The notes under the pieces: generated by a model
Seen by the model: only the letters and a program-made list of their open reading frames with translations
Database searches by the model: none
What the model was told of the DNA's origin: nothing
NCBI GenBank assembly: GCA_028284045.1
Contig: JANQSN010000050.1
Location: 1 to 64,000, forward strand
Source: Alphaproteobacteria bacterium
GTDB lineage: Bacteria > Pseudomonadota > Alphaproteobacteria > DSM-16000 > Inquilinaceae
Reading direction: 5' to 3'
Length of the DNA: 64,000 bases
Shown here: one piece after another, positions 24,612 to 33,583 of the stretch
How positions within the stretch are numbered: position 1 is the first letter of the stretch
Layout: each line of letters begins with the position of its first letter
Translations under genes and position numbers: made by a program

Positions 24612-25985
24612 ATGTCCGCTTCCGCCGCCGTTCCCACGCCGACCAGCCTCGCCGGCCATGTCCGCGAGACGGTGGCGCTTGCCGGGCCGGTCATGGTGGC
24701 GCGGCTCGGCATCGTCGGCTTGACCATCATCGATATCCTGGTGCTCGGCCGCGCAGGCGAGGTGGCGCTGGCGGACTATATTCTGGGCCAATCCCTCTAC
24801 GACGGCTTGACCGGCATGGTCTATGGCCTGCTGTTGGGCGTGCCGGTGCTGGCGGCCCGGGCGATCGGCGCCGACCGGCCGGAAGAGGCCGGCGCGATCT
24901 GGCGGCGCGGCCTGCTTTATGGTGCGCTGATCGGCGTGCTGGTCGCCGTGCTGCTGCAGGGGGCGGAGGCGTTCCTGCTGGCGATCGGCCAGGACCCGAC
25001 GATCGCCGAGCGCAGCGGGCAGGTGGCCCGGCTGCTCGGCGTGGCGATGGCGCCGCTGGCGCTCTACATCGTCTCCGCGCTGTTCCTGGAGGCCCTGGGC
25101 CGGCCGCTGCCCGGCATGATCGCCATCCTGATCGCCAACGTCACCAACCTGTTCCTGAACATCGTGCTGGTGTTCGGCCATTTCGGGCTGCCGGCGATGG
25201 GGGCCGTCGGCACGGCGGTCGCGACGATCATCAATCTCAGCGGGCTGGCGCTCGGGCTCGGTCTGTATGTCCGCTACGGGCTGAAGGACCGCGCGCGGTT
25301 CGGCCTGGTGGCGCGGGAGCACAGCGGGTGGCGCGCGGGCGGCGAACAGCGGCGGCTGGGCTATGCGGCGGGGATCAGCTACGGGCTGGAGGCGGGGTCG
25401 TTCACCGCGCTGACGCTGGTCATCGGGTTCCTCGGGGTGACGGCGCTGGCCACCCATGCGGTGCTGTTCCAGGTGATCGGCCTGACCTTCATGGTGGCGT
25501 TCGGCTTCGCCACGGCGACCCAGGTGCGGGTCAGCCAGGCCTGGGGCCGCGGCAGCGGCGGCGACATCGTGCGCGCCGGCTGGGTCGGCTTAGGGCTGGC
25601 GACGGCGGCGAATGCCGGGCTGGTGGCGCTGTGCCTGGTGTTCCCGGCGGTCGTGGTCGGCCTGTTCACCGCCGAGCCGGCAATCCAGGCCGCGGCGGTG
25701 CCGGTGATGATCTGGGTCGCCTTGCTGGTGTTGCTGGACGGCGGGCAGAGCGTGATGAACCTGGCCTGCCGGGGGCGCGGCGACACCTGGGTCCCGACGG
25801 CCATCCATTTCAGCGCCTATTGGCTGATCATGGTGCCGGGGGGTGCGGCGCTGGCGCTGTGGGCCGGCCATGGCCTGGCCGGCATCTACCAGGGCATCGC
25901 CGCCGCGAGCCTTATCTCCGCGGGTGGCCTGGCCTTGCGCTTTGCCTGGCTGACGCGCGGCCACGGCGCCCGTCGCGGGGGTTGA
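24612..25985 (+). CDS. MATE-family multidrug/cation efflux transporter
   Basis: A 457-aa protein with about twelve membrane helices in two bundles. ETVALAGPVMVARLGIVGLTIIDILVLGRAG and the matching second-half segment starting near YAAGISYGLEAGSF are MATE hallmarks. It would export cationic drugs or metabolites using Na+ or H+. The ATG at 24612 fits the conserved N-terminus; the long upstream frame is a shadow of the opposite-strand genes. Confidence 0.9.
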   Translation: MSASAAVPTPTSLAGHVRETVALAGPVMVARLGIVGLTIIDILVLGRAGEVALADYILGQSLYDGLTGMVYGLLLGVPVLAARAIGADRPEEAGAIWRRGLLYGALIGVLVAVLLQGAEAFLLAIGQDPTIAERSGQVARLLGVAMAPLALYIVSALFLEALGRPLPGMIAILIANVTNLFLNIVLVFGHFGLPAMGAVGTAVATIINLSGLALGLGLYVRYGLKDRARFGLVAREHSGWRAGGEQRRLGYAAGISYGLEAGSFTALTLVIGFLGVTALATHAVLFQVIGLTFMVAFGFATATQVRVSQAWGRGSGGDIVRAGWVGLGLATAANAGLVALCLVFPAVVVGLFTAEPAIQAAAVPVMIWVALLVLLDGGQSVMNLACRGRGDTWVPTAIHFSAYWLIMVPGGAALALWAGHGLAGIYQGIAAASLISAGGLALRFAWLTRGHGARRGG

Positions 25986-26006
25986 GCGCCCCCCGCGGGC
26001 GCCCGA

Positions 26007-26459
26007 TCACCCGGCCGGCACCAGAATGGCGTCCAGCGTCATCACGCCGTCCTTGGCAAACAGCTGGGTGTTGGTCTGGCCCGCGATCGAGGCCGCCACC
26101 GGCTTGACGTAGAAGGAATAGGTCGGCATCGAGCCGGGGGCGACGAAAGTCAGCGCGTCGCCGTTCACCGAGTAGTCGGCGGCGATGGTGTTGGTGCGGG
26201 TCTTGCGCCCCTCGGGCGTGTCCACGGTGAAGGTGACGGTCAACGTCGCCTGCGGGGCGGTGTCCAGCGTCAACGACAAGCTGCCCTCGACCAGGGTGAC
26301 CCCGAAGATCTTCAGCGACGTCGCCGTCAAGGTGGCGGCGCTCGGCGAGATCTCGGTGAACCGCCCGGTCGCCCCCGCGATCGGCACGCCGTCGACGACG
26401 TAGGACAACGCGCGACCGACGACCGACGTGCTGCCGAGGAACTGCTTAAGATCCGTCAT
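26007..26459 (-). CDS. Hypothetical 150-aa beta-rich protein
   Basis: A 150-aa protein starting MTDLKQFLGSTSVVGRAL, with alternating hydrophilic/hydrophobic residues suggesting a beta-sandwich (LSLTLDTAPQATLTVTFTVDTPEG). No signal peptide or cysteine. The ATG at 26459 has CGGAG seven bases upstream, better than the ATG at 26501. Lower GC and higher Thr/Ser content than its neighbours suggest an accessory gene. Family unknown. Confidence 0.6.
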   Translation of the reverse strand: MTDLKQFLGSTSVVGRALSYVVDGVPIAGATGRFTEISPSAATLTATSLKIFGVTLVEGSLSLTLDTAPQATLTVTFTVDTPEGRKTRTNTIAADYSVNGDALTFVAPGSMPTYSFYVKPVAASIAGQTNTQLFAKDGVMTLDAILVPAG

Positions 26460-26565
26460 TTTTGTCTCCGAGTGCAGAGCATCGGCGGGAGACCGATACA
26501 ATCCTCGCAGACGATAGCCGGCGGTACTGCCCTTTAAAATGAGATTTATGGGGGTTTGGTCGCTT

Positions 26566-27552
26566 TTACGTTTGATCCGCGCGCGCTGCGGGTGGTCCGC
26601 CGACGCTCTCCGCCATCAGGCAGAGCAGCTCGAACAGCAGGTTGGCGCCGAGCAACGCCGTGTTGCCGCTGGGATCGAAGGGTGGGGAGACCTCCGGCAA
26701 GTCGGCGCCGATCAGGTTCAGCCCGCGCAAGCCGCGCAGCAGCCGCAGCGCCTCGCGCGGGGTCAGGCCGGCGATCTCCGGCGTGCCCGTCCCGGGCGCG
26801 AAAGTCGGGTCGATGGCGTCGATATCGAAGCTGAGATAGGTCGGCCCGTCGCCCACCACCGCGCGGATGGTGTCCAGCGTCCCCGCCGGGCCCAGCGTCT
26901 CCACCTCGTCCATGGTGATCAGGCGCACGCCTTGCTGGGCGGGCCAGTCGCGGTCGTCGGCGCGGAAGATGGAGCCGCGGATGCCGACCTGGACGATGCG
27001 CTGCGGGTCCAGCAGCCCCTCTTCGATGGCGCGGCGGAAGGGCGTGCCGTGGGTGTAGCGCAGCCCGTCGAAATAGGTGTCTAGCGTGTCGGAATGGGCG
27101 TCGAACTGGACCATGCCGACGGGCGGCCCGCCGCCGACCAGCGCCCGCAGGATGGGCAGCGACATCAGATGGTCGCCGCCGACCGACAACGGCCGCGCCC
27201 CGCCGTCCTGCAGCCGGGCGAAGAACCCGGTGATCCGGTCCATCGACAGGGTCAGGTCGATCGGGTTCACCGGCGCGTCGCCGAGATCGGCGATCCGGCA
27301 GAGGTCATAGGGGCACACGCCGGTCGCGCCGTTGACCAGGCGGATCAGCGTGGACTGGTCGCGCACCTGGCGCGGTCCGTGGCGGGCGCCCGCGCGGTTG
27401 GTGGTGCCGCCGTCCCAGGGCACGCCGACGATGGCGATGTCGACCGCCGCGGGGTCGTCGACCATCGGCAGCCGGAAGAAGGTCGCGGGCCCCGCGAAGC
27501 GCGGCGTGTTGGCGGAGTCGATGGGTCGCGGGAAGGCGGCGCTGGGGGACAT
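26566..27552 (-). CDS. Agmatinase/arginase-family ureohydrolase
   Basis: A 328-aa manganese ureohydrolase. Metal ligands are visible as GGDH (His128), DAHSD (Asp151, His153, Asp155) and SFDID (Asp243, Asp245). THGTPFRRAIEEGLL and GTPEIAGLTPREALRLL are typical of the agmatinase branch; guanidinobutyrase, guanidinopropionase or guanidine hydrolase are alternatives that sequence alone does not separate. The ATG at 27552 has GAGGAA six bases upstream. A long structured leader with an intrinsic-type terminator lies upstream on the same strand. Confidence 0.88.
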   Translation of the reverse strand: MSPSAAFPRPIDSANTPRFAGPATFFRLPMVDDPAAVDIAIVGVPWDGGTTNRAGARHGPRQVRDQSTLIRLVNGATGVCPYDLCRIADLGDAPVNPIDLTLSMDRITGFFARLQDGGARPLSVGGDHLMSLPILRALVGGGPPVGMVQFDAHSDTLDTYFDGLRYTHGTPFRRAIEEGLLDPQRIVQVGIRGSIFRADDRDWPAQQGVRLITMDEVETLGPAGTLDTIRAVVGDGPTYLSFDIDAIDPTFAPGTGTPEIAGLTPREALRLLRGLRGLNLIGADLPEVSPPFDPSGNTALLGANLLFELLCLMAESVGGPPAARADQT

Positions 27553-27744
27553 GAGCGATTCCTCAGGGGCAGTCTGGTCGGCCGGGCGCGGCCCGCTCAA
27601 CCCCCAGGGGACATCAACACGGGCTGTCGACGCAATGCGCAGCGGTCGCGCGGCACATCGGCCGCAACGGCGCATGAACGGCGCATGGATCACCGGAGGG
27701 ACGGCGCGGGACTGGACCCGTGCGGAGTCGGGGGGAGGAAGCCC

Positions 27745-27787
27745 AAAAATGCCGACGCCGGTCGGGGCGGCTGTCCCGGCCGGCGTC
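27745..27787 (-). terminator. Intrinsic-type terminator upstream of the ureohydrolase
   Basis: GACGCCGG and CCGGCGTC (27754-27761 and 27780-27787) extend to a 14-bp stem including two G-U pairs, with a six-base loop. On the minus strand TTTTT (27749-27745) follows four bases after the stem. It lies about 190 bases before the ureohydrolase ATG, so it either ends a small RNA or acts as an attenuator. Confidence 0.55.
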
Positions 27788-27887
27788 CTTGGCTCTACTC
27801 TCGGCGGCACCCCGACTTTTCGGGTTGGGCCTGCGAGGCCGCAACCCCTGCGTGTCGAACGGTGCGTCCTTAACCCCCGCGCGGGGG
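27745..27887 (-). ncRNA. Candidate structured leader RNA upstream of the ureohydrolase
   Basis: Read on the minus strand, four hairpins follow each other: CCCCC/GGGGG with loop GCGC (27874-27887); a two-tier stem GGGTTG/CAACCC enclosing GGCCT/AGGCC (27822-27847); CCCGA/TCGGG (about 27811-27824); and a 14-bp terminator stem. AAGGACGC occurs twice between them. I compared it by eye with guanidine (ykkC), TPP and glycine riboswitch consensus and found no match. Whether it is transcribed is unknown. Confidence 0.35.
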
Positions 27888-28228
27888 CGTCTGTCGGCCG
27901 ATGCGGTTTCGCCATCCGATCCCTGGAAATGCCCTCCAGGAACAGTATCGGCTCACCCCGTATCAAGTCGGCTCACAGTGAAATCAAAGACCGCACAAGT
28001 CTCGAAACCCGATCTTCTCTCTCTTTGGCCAACATCCTTCGGCCAATCACGCGGCTCATCTTCTGCAGATCGAGCCCGCGGCGGGTTCCAACGGCTCTTG
28101 GTCTCTAATTCCACAGAAAGCCTAGCATGATGCCCCGGCAGCCTGTCATGAATTATACACATGGCCGGCGGCCGAGCCATGATCCAGCCGCCGCGCGCCC
28201 GGCGAGCGTCCCCCGCTGTGAAGAGGCT

Positions 28229-28684
28229 CTACCGCTCCTCCGCCAGCCGGGCGCACCAGTCCGGGCGCGGCCCCCGGCCGCCATAGTCCACCGCCAGCCC
28301 GGCCGCCCGCAGATCGGCGGCGGCGTCGCGGCCGTGCACCCAGACGCGCGCCACCACCCGGCCGGCATAGGTGCCGTAGCGCACCTCGCTGAGGCTGACC
28401 GCCCCCTGTGCCACCAGGGCCGCCAGATGGTCGCGCGCCGCCTCCGCCAAGGCGCGCTCGTCGCTGCAGTCGGCCCGCATCTCCGGGGCGTCGATCCCGG
28501 CCAGGCGCACCCGCGTGACGACCCGCTGGTCGATCCAGATCCGCGCCTCCACCGCGATGGTGTCGCCGTCCACGACGTCGAGCACCTCCACCGGGATCGG
28601 ACCCGGCAGCGGTGTGTCCGCGGCCACGGGACCGGCCATCGCCAAGGTTGCGGCCGCCAGCAATCCCACGCCCAAGCGCCCCAT
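28229..28684 (-). CDS. Secreted thermonuclease-family (SNase-like) protein
   Basis: A 151-aa protein with a Sec signal peptide (residues 1-22, cut likely after VAA) and a staphylococcal-nuclease OB-fold domain. DVVDGDTIAV holds the calcium Asp residues, RVRLAGIDAPE the first catalytic Arg region and YGTYAGRVVARVWV the second. It would degrade nucleic acids in the periplasm or outside the cell. Length is close to the minimal family domain. Confidence 0.87.
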   Translation of the reverse strand: MGRLGVGLLAAATLAMAGPVAADTPLPGPIPVEVLDVVDGDTIAVEARIWIDQRVVTRVRLAGIDAPEMRADCSDERALAEAARDHLAALVAQGAVSLSEVRYGTYAGRVVARVWVHGRDAAADLRAAGLAVDYGGRGPRPDWCARLAEER

Positions 28685-28834
28685 TACGACGCTCCGTCAC
28701 ATGGATAAAATTGAACGATCCGGAGAATACCGCTATTCAGATCGGAACGCAAGCGGAACTTGTGATTCTTTTCCTATCTCCGGCTCGCGCCCATCGCAAG
28801 GCCGCGGCCCGGCCACCGTCCTGAGACGACCGGA

Positions 28835-29020
28835 CTAGAAATCGCTGCAGCGGCCGTTGACGTCCCAGTCGCCGTAGCGGGTGGGCTCCGGCCCCGCGGG
28901 ACCGCCGATCTCGCCGGGCGGCTGCGGCACGGCCTTAGGCGTCGGCGGCTTCGCCTCAGGGCTGCTGCCGGTCTCGCCGGCATCGGTGTCCGGCGCGCGG
29001 TCGTCCGTGCCGTCGGTCAT
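28835..29020 (-). CDS. DUF1674 protein, succinate dehydrogenase assembly factor 4 homologue
   Basis: A 61-aa protein with a disordered Pro/Glu-rich N-terminus and the conserved C-terminal block EIGGPAGPEPTRYGDW then GRCSDF. This is the DUF1674/SdhAF4 signature; mitochondrial SdhAF4 binds flavinylated SdhA during complex II assembly. No sdh genes are in the window. The gene usually sits near rsmB/htpX in Alphaproteobacteria, as here. Confidence 0.88.
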   Translation of the reverse strand: MTDGTDDRAPDTDAGETGSSPEAKPPTPKAVPQPPGEIGGPAGPEPTRYGDWDVNGRCSDF

Positions 29021-29060
29021 GGTGATGTCATCCCTAGAAGATGGCGGCCCGTGCCGCCGC

Positions 29061-29669
29061 TCAGAACAGCGGCTGGATCCAGGACCGCGACGGCCCGGTA
29101 TCGAGATGGGCGAAGCGGCTGCGCATGTAAATGCCCACGCCGCCGGCCCCGGCGCCGCGCACGATGTTCTTCAGGAAATGGATGCCGTATCCCTGGGCGG
29201 AGATATCTACCGCGCGGCCCAGCTTGTGGTAGCTGTTCTGCGCCGCCCCCTCCGAGCGCAGGAGCTGGTTGGTGCGCTCCGTGCGATAGGCGGAGTGGAT
29301 GTTCAGCACCACGGAGATGCCGTGAACGCGCACATAGTTGCGGTGGACCTGCCAGAGGACGTCGAACAGGGCCGGATCCATCTCGATCGCCGCGGCCTCG
29401 CGGTGGTCGCGCATCAGCCAGTTGAGCCGCGGCAGCACCCGCGCGATATAGCCTTCGCCGTTGAAATAGGCGTCGTGGAAGCGCTCGCCGGTATGCGGGT
29501 TGTAGAGGTTCAGCACCCGCGGTGCGCCAGGCGACGGCAGGGCCGGTCGCGCGATCAGCGCCGCGCCCAGCCCGGCGGCCAGGCCGCACAAGACCTGCCG
29601 CCGGCCGGGATCGGCGGGCGGGGCGGCCTTGGTCTGGCGGTCGTTGGTCTGGACGTCGGGTGCTGGCAT
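29061..29669 (-). CDS. DUF882/YcbK-family peptidase-like protein with Tat-like signal
   Basis: A 202-aa protein. A twin-Arg leader (GRRQVLCGLAAGLGAALIA, about 22-40) suggests Tat export. The mature domain is the M15-like DUF882 fold: LNLYNPHTGERF, LNIHSAYRTERTNQLLR and SYHKLGRAVDIS, with the zinc-ligand pattern SxHxxGxAxD, and FAHLDTG supplying the last His. It probably trims peptidoglycan peptides in the periplasm. Divergent from rsmB. Confidence 0.85.
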   Translation of the reverse strand: MPAPDVQTNDRQTKAAPPADPGRRQVLCGLAAGLGAALIARPALPSPGAPRVLNLYNPHTGERFHDAYFNGEGYIARVLPRLNWLMRDHREAAAIEMDPALFDVLWQVHRNYVRVHGISVVLNIHSAYRTERTNQLLRSEGAAQNSYHKLGRAVDISAQGYGIHFLKNIVRGAGAGGVGIYMRSRFAHLDTGPSRSWIQPLF

Positions 29670-31141
29670 TCGCTGTCCGATACGGGGGCAGCCGGCGGCG
29701 CGTCGACCGTATCCGTACCATAGCCGCGCGCTCGCCTCCCAGACTCTCCCAACCCGTTGAAGGAATTCCTAAGATCGCCGACGGTCCCGACAAGCGTCCC
29801 ACGCGCGCCCGCACCGGCCCCGCCCGCCGCCGCCCCTCCGGACCCGGGCCGGCCGGGCTGGCGGCCCGGCGCCGCGCGCTCGCCCTGATCGCCGGCGTGC
29901 TCGACGGCCAGCGGCCGCTGGACGAGGCGGCGGCGCCCGCCGCCGCGCCGCGCGACCGCGCCTTCGCTCGGCTGATCGCGCTGACGGTGCTACGCCGGAT
30001 GGGCCAGCTCGACCGGCTGATCGCGGGCGCGCTGCCGCGCGGCCTGCCGCGCGGCCGCGCCCCGGTCGGCCATCTGCTGCGCCTCGGCCTTGCCCAAGGC
30101 CTCTTCCTGGGCACGCCCCTGCACGCCGTGGTCGCAACGACGCTAGCACTGGCGGACGAGACCGGCGGCGGCCGTATCAAAGGCCTGATCGACGCCACCT
30201 TGCGCCGCCTGGCGGCCGAGGGGCCGGCGCAGCTCGCCGCCCAGGACGCCGCCCGGCTGAACACGCCCGCCTGGCTGTGGCAGCGCTGGGTCGCCCATTG
30301 GGGGGCGCCGGCGGCCCGCGCCATCGCCGAGGCGCATCTCGGCGAGCCGCCGCTCGACCTCACGCTGAACCCCGCGGCCGATGGTGCCGCCCTCAACCAC
30401 GCGGATTGGGCCGCCCGGCTCGACGCCGCCATGCTGCCGACCGGCGGCCTGCGCCGCGGCGCGGGCGGCGCGGTGGAGGCGTTGGCGGGTTATGAGGCGG
30501 GGACCTGGTGGGTGCAGGATGCCGCCGCCGCCCTGCCCGCCCGGCTGCTCGCCGCCGCGCCGGGGACGCGGGTCGTCGAGCTGTGCGCCGCCCCCGGCGG
30601 CAAGACCGCGCAGCTCGCCGCCGCCGGCGCCGACGTCATCGCCGTCGACCGCGCCGCCCCGCGGCTGGAGACCCTGCAGGCCAATCTCGACCGCCTCAGC
30701 CTCGCCGCGGCGCTGGTGGAAGCCGACGCCGCCGTCTGGCGGCCGCCCGCGCCGGTCTCCGCCGTGCTGCTGGACGCGCCCTGCTCGGCCACCGGCACCA
30801 TCCGCCGCCACCCCGACATCGCGCGCCTGAAGCGCACCGGCGACCTGGCGGCGCTGGCCGAGGTTCAGCGCCGCCTGTTGGCCAATGCCGCGGCGATGCT
30901 GGCGCCGGGCGGCCGGTTGGTCTGGTGCACCTGCTCGCTGGAACCGGAGGAGGGCGAGGCGACCAGCCGCACCGCCGCCGACACGCTGCCCCTGCTACCC
31001 GATCCCGTGCGGGCGGACGAACTGCCCGGGCTGGCCGAGGCGATCACGCCGGAAGGCTGGGTGCGCACGCTGCCCAGCCAGTGGGCCGATCGCGGCGGCC
31101 TCGACGGGTTTCATATCGCCCGCTTCCGGAAGATCAACTAA
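29660..31141 (+). CDS. rsmB: 16S rRNA (cytosine-967-C5)-methyltransferase
   Basis: RsmB/Sun-type enzyme. An N-terminal NusB-like helical domain (conserved part from about base 29870) is followed by the methyltransferase. [17 protein letters not shown] is the SAM motif, [17 protein letters not shown] has the release Cys and [12 protein letters not shown] the nucleophile Cys. The start is unclear. No ATG lies between the divergent gene and the conserved region; the only standard start there is the GTG at 29660, which overlaps the divergent gene by ten bases. An ATC at 29774 has AAGGA nine bases upstream and could be a rare start. Confidence 0.9.
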   Translation: MLAFAVRYGGSRRRVDRIRTIAARSPPRLSQPVEGIPKIADGPDKRPTRARTGPARRRPSGPGPAGLAARRRALALIAGVLDGQRPLDEAAAPAAAPRDRAFARLIALTVLRRMGQLDRLIAGALPRGLPRGRAPVGHLLRLGLAQGLFLGTPLHAVVATTLALADETGGGRIKGLIDATLRRLAAEGPAQLAAQDAARLNTPAWLWQRWVAHWGAPAARAIAEAHLGEPPLDLTLNPAADGAALNHADWAARLDAAMLPTGGLRRGAGGAVEALAGYEAGTWWVQDAAAALPARLLAAAPGTRVVELCAAPGGKTAQLAAAGADVIAVDRAAPRLETLQANLDRLSLAAALVEADAAVWRPPAPVSAVLLDAPCSATGTIRRHPDIARLKRTGDLAALAEVQRRLLANAAAMLAPGGRLVWCTCSLEPEEGEATSRTAADTLPLLPDPVRADELPGLAEAITPEGWVRTLPSQWADRGGLDGFHIARFRKIN

Positions 31142-31172
31142 ACTCGTGAATTCGCAAGAGGAACCCGCGGTA

Positions 31173-31891
<719 letters not shown>

Positions 31892-31895
<4 letters not shown>

Positions 31896-33583
31896 CCAGC
31901 GTCACCGTCCCGCCCGACCTGCCCGCCGACACGGGCTCGCTTCGGCCCGGCCTGCGCCGCGGGCTCGCCCGCTATCTCTTCGCCTCGCGCTTCTACCCGC
32001 TGACCCTGCCCGCCCGGGCGCCGGCGGAGCTGGCCGCCGTACCGCCCGACCTGTGGCCCGGCGATGCGGAATGGGGCGCCCGGCTGGTGTTCGGCGCCTT
32101 CCGGGTCGGCGGGCTGGAGCTGACCGGCGAGGGCGCGCCGTGGGACGCCGACGGCCTGGCCGCGCCGGTGCTGGCCGATCTGCACAGCTTCGAATGGCTG
32201 CGCGACCTGCGCGCGATGGGCGGCGATGCAGCCCGCCGGCGCGCCCGCCAGCTCACCGAGGGCTGGATGGCGCGCTACGACCGCTGGGACCCGCTGATCT
32301 GGCGCCCGGACGTGCTCGGCCGGCGCCTGTTCGCCTGGCTGCAGAGCCACGATTTCTTCATCGCCAGCGCCGCCGACGACTTCCGCGACCGGCTGTTCCG
32401 CAGCCTGTCGCGCCAAGTGCGCCATCTCGGCCGCGACCTGCCGGACACGTTGGCGGGACCTGAGCGCCTGGCCGCCCTGAAGGGGCTGGTCGCCGGCCAT
32501 CTGGCGCTGGACCAGGCGGGCCGGGTCGCCCAGGCGCTGGCCTTGGTGGACCGCACGGCGGCGCGCCAGCTTCTGCCCGATGGCGGGCACGCCGCGCGCA
32601 ACCCGGCCGCCGCGCTGGACGCCCTGCGCCATCTGGTGGACCTGCGCGCGCTGGTGCACGCCGCCCGGCAGGCCGGCCACGCCTGCCCCGAGCTGCCGGA
32701 GACCGTGCGCCTGGGCATCGACCGGCTGGGGCCGGCGGTGCGCATGCTGCGCCATGCCGATGGCGGCTTCGCCCTGTTCAACGGCGCCGACGAAGGCCGC
32801 AAGCCGGCGATCGACGCCGTGCTGGCGCAGACCGCCGGCGGCCATCGCCCGCTCAAGTCGGCCCATGACTTCGGCTTCGAGCGCGTGCTGGCGCGGCGCA
32901 CCTTGGCGATCATGGACACCGGTGGGCCGCCGCCGGCCGGGCTCGACCGGATGGCCCATGCCGCCCCGCTGGCCTTCGAGCTGTCGGTCGGCCGCCAGCG
33001 CCTGATCGTCAATTGCGGCGCCGCCACCGCGGCCGATCTGGAGGCCACCGCCTGGCCCTTCGTGCTGCGCGGCACGGCGGCCCATTCCACGGTGCAGGTC
33101 GCGGAGACCAACGCCCTGGCGGTGATGGCCGATGGCGGGCTCGACCAGCGGCCGGTGACGGTGACCGCCAGCCGCATCGACGGCGACGGTGGCACGCTGA
33201 TCGACGCCAGCCACGACGCCTACCGGCCGCGCCTCGGCTTCATCCACCGCCGCCGGCTGTTCGTCGCCGACGCCGGCGACGCCGTGCGCGGCGAGGACAC
33301 ACTGATGGGCCTCGGCGCGCCGGTTGCCTTCGTCGCCCGCTTCCACCTGCATCCCAGCGTCAAGGTCGCCCTGCTGGCCGGCGGCACGGCGGTGCTGCTG
33401 CGTCCGCCGGTCGGGCCGGGTTGGAAGCTCAGCGGCGGCGGCGCCACCCTGGCCCTGGAGGAGAGCGTCTATCTCGGCGACGGCGAGACCCGCCGGCGGA
33501 CGAGCCAGATCACGCTGACCGCCACCAGCGACGAGACCGGCGGCACGCTCACCTGGGCGCTCAGCCGGGAGGCACGGGTCTGA
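31892..33583 (+). CDS. Heparinase II/III-family protein
   Basis: A 563-aa two-domain protein: an N-terminal alpha/alpha toroid (about 1-320; [12 protein letters not shown] and [18 protein letters not shown]) and a C-terminal beta-sandwich ([25 protein letters not shown], VSRxHD-like stretches). The family includes polysaccharide lyases, but the alphaproteobacterial member between rsmB/rpe and purH is conserved without a known substrate. No signal peptide is seen, so a cytoplasmic or unusual role is possible. Coupled to rpe by ATGA. Confidence 0.85.

Larger units (their letters stand above)
27553..28228. other. 676-base gene-free region between ureohydrolase and nuclease genes
   Basis: I see no supportable protein gene here; small frames on both strands lack ribosome sites and family-like sequence. 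The half nearest the ureohydrolase (27745-27887) is densely structured on the minus strand. The half nearest the nuclease is AT-richer and contains a TTGGCC/GGCCAA hairpin near 28035. Confidence 0.5.

Noticed and set aside
27953..28180. 75-codon minus-strand ORF in the gene-free region
   Set aside because: No ribosome site, no recognisable sequence, and it overlaps likely promoter DNA of the region.
27553..28228. Known guanidine-I (ykkC) riboswitch upstream of the ureohydrolase
   Set aside because: The conserved ykkC sequence blocks are absent on both strands. Kept only as an unclassified structured leader.
30885..31172. Upstream extension of rpe inside rsmB
   Set aside because: It overlaps the conserved end of rsmB. 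The ATG at 31173 matches the usual Rpe N-terminus.
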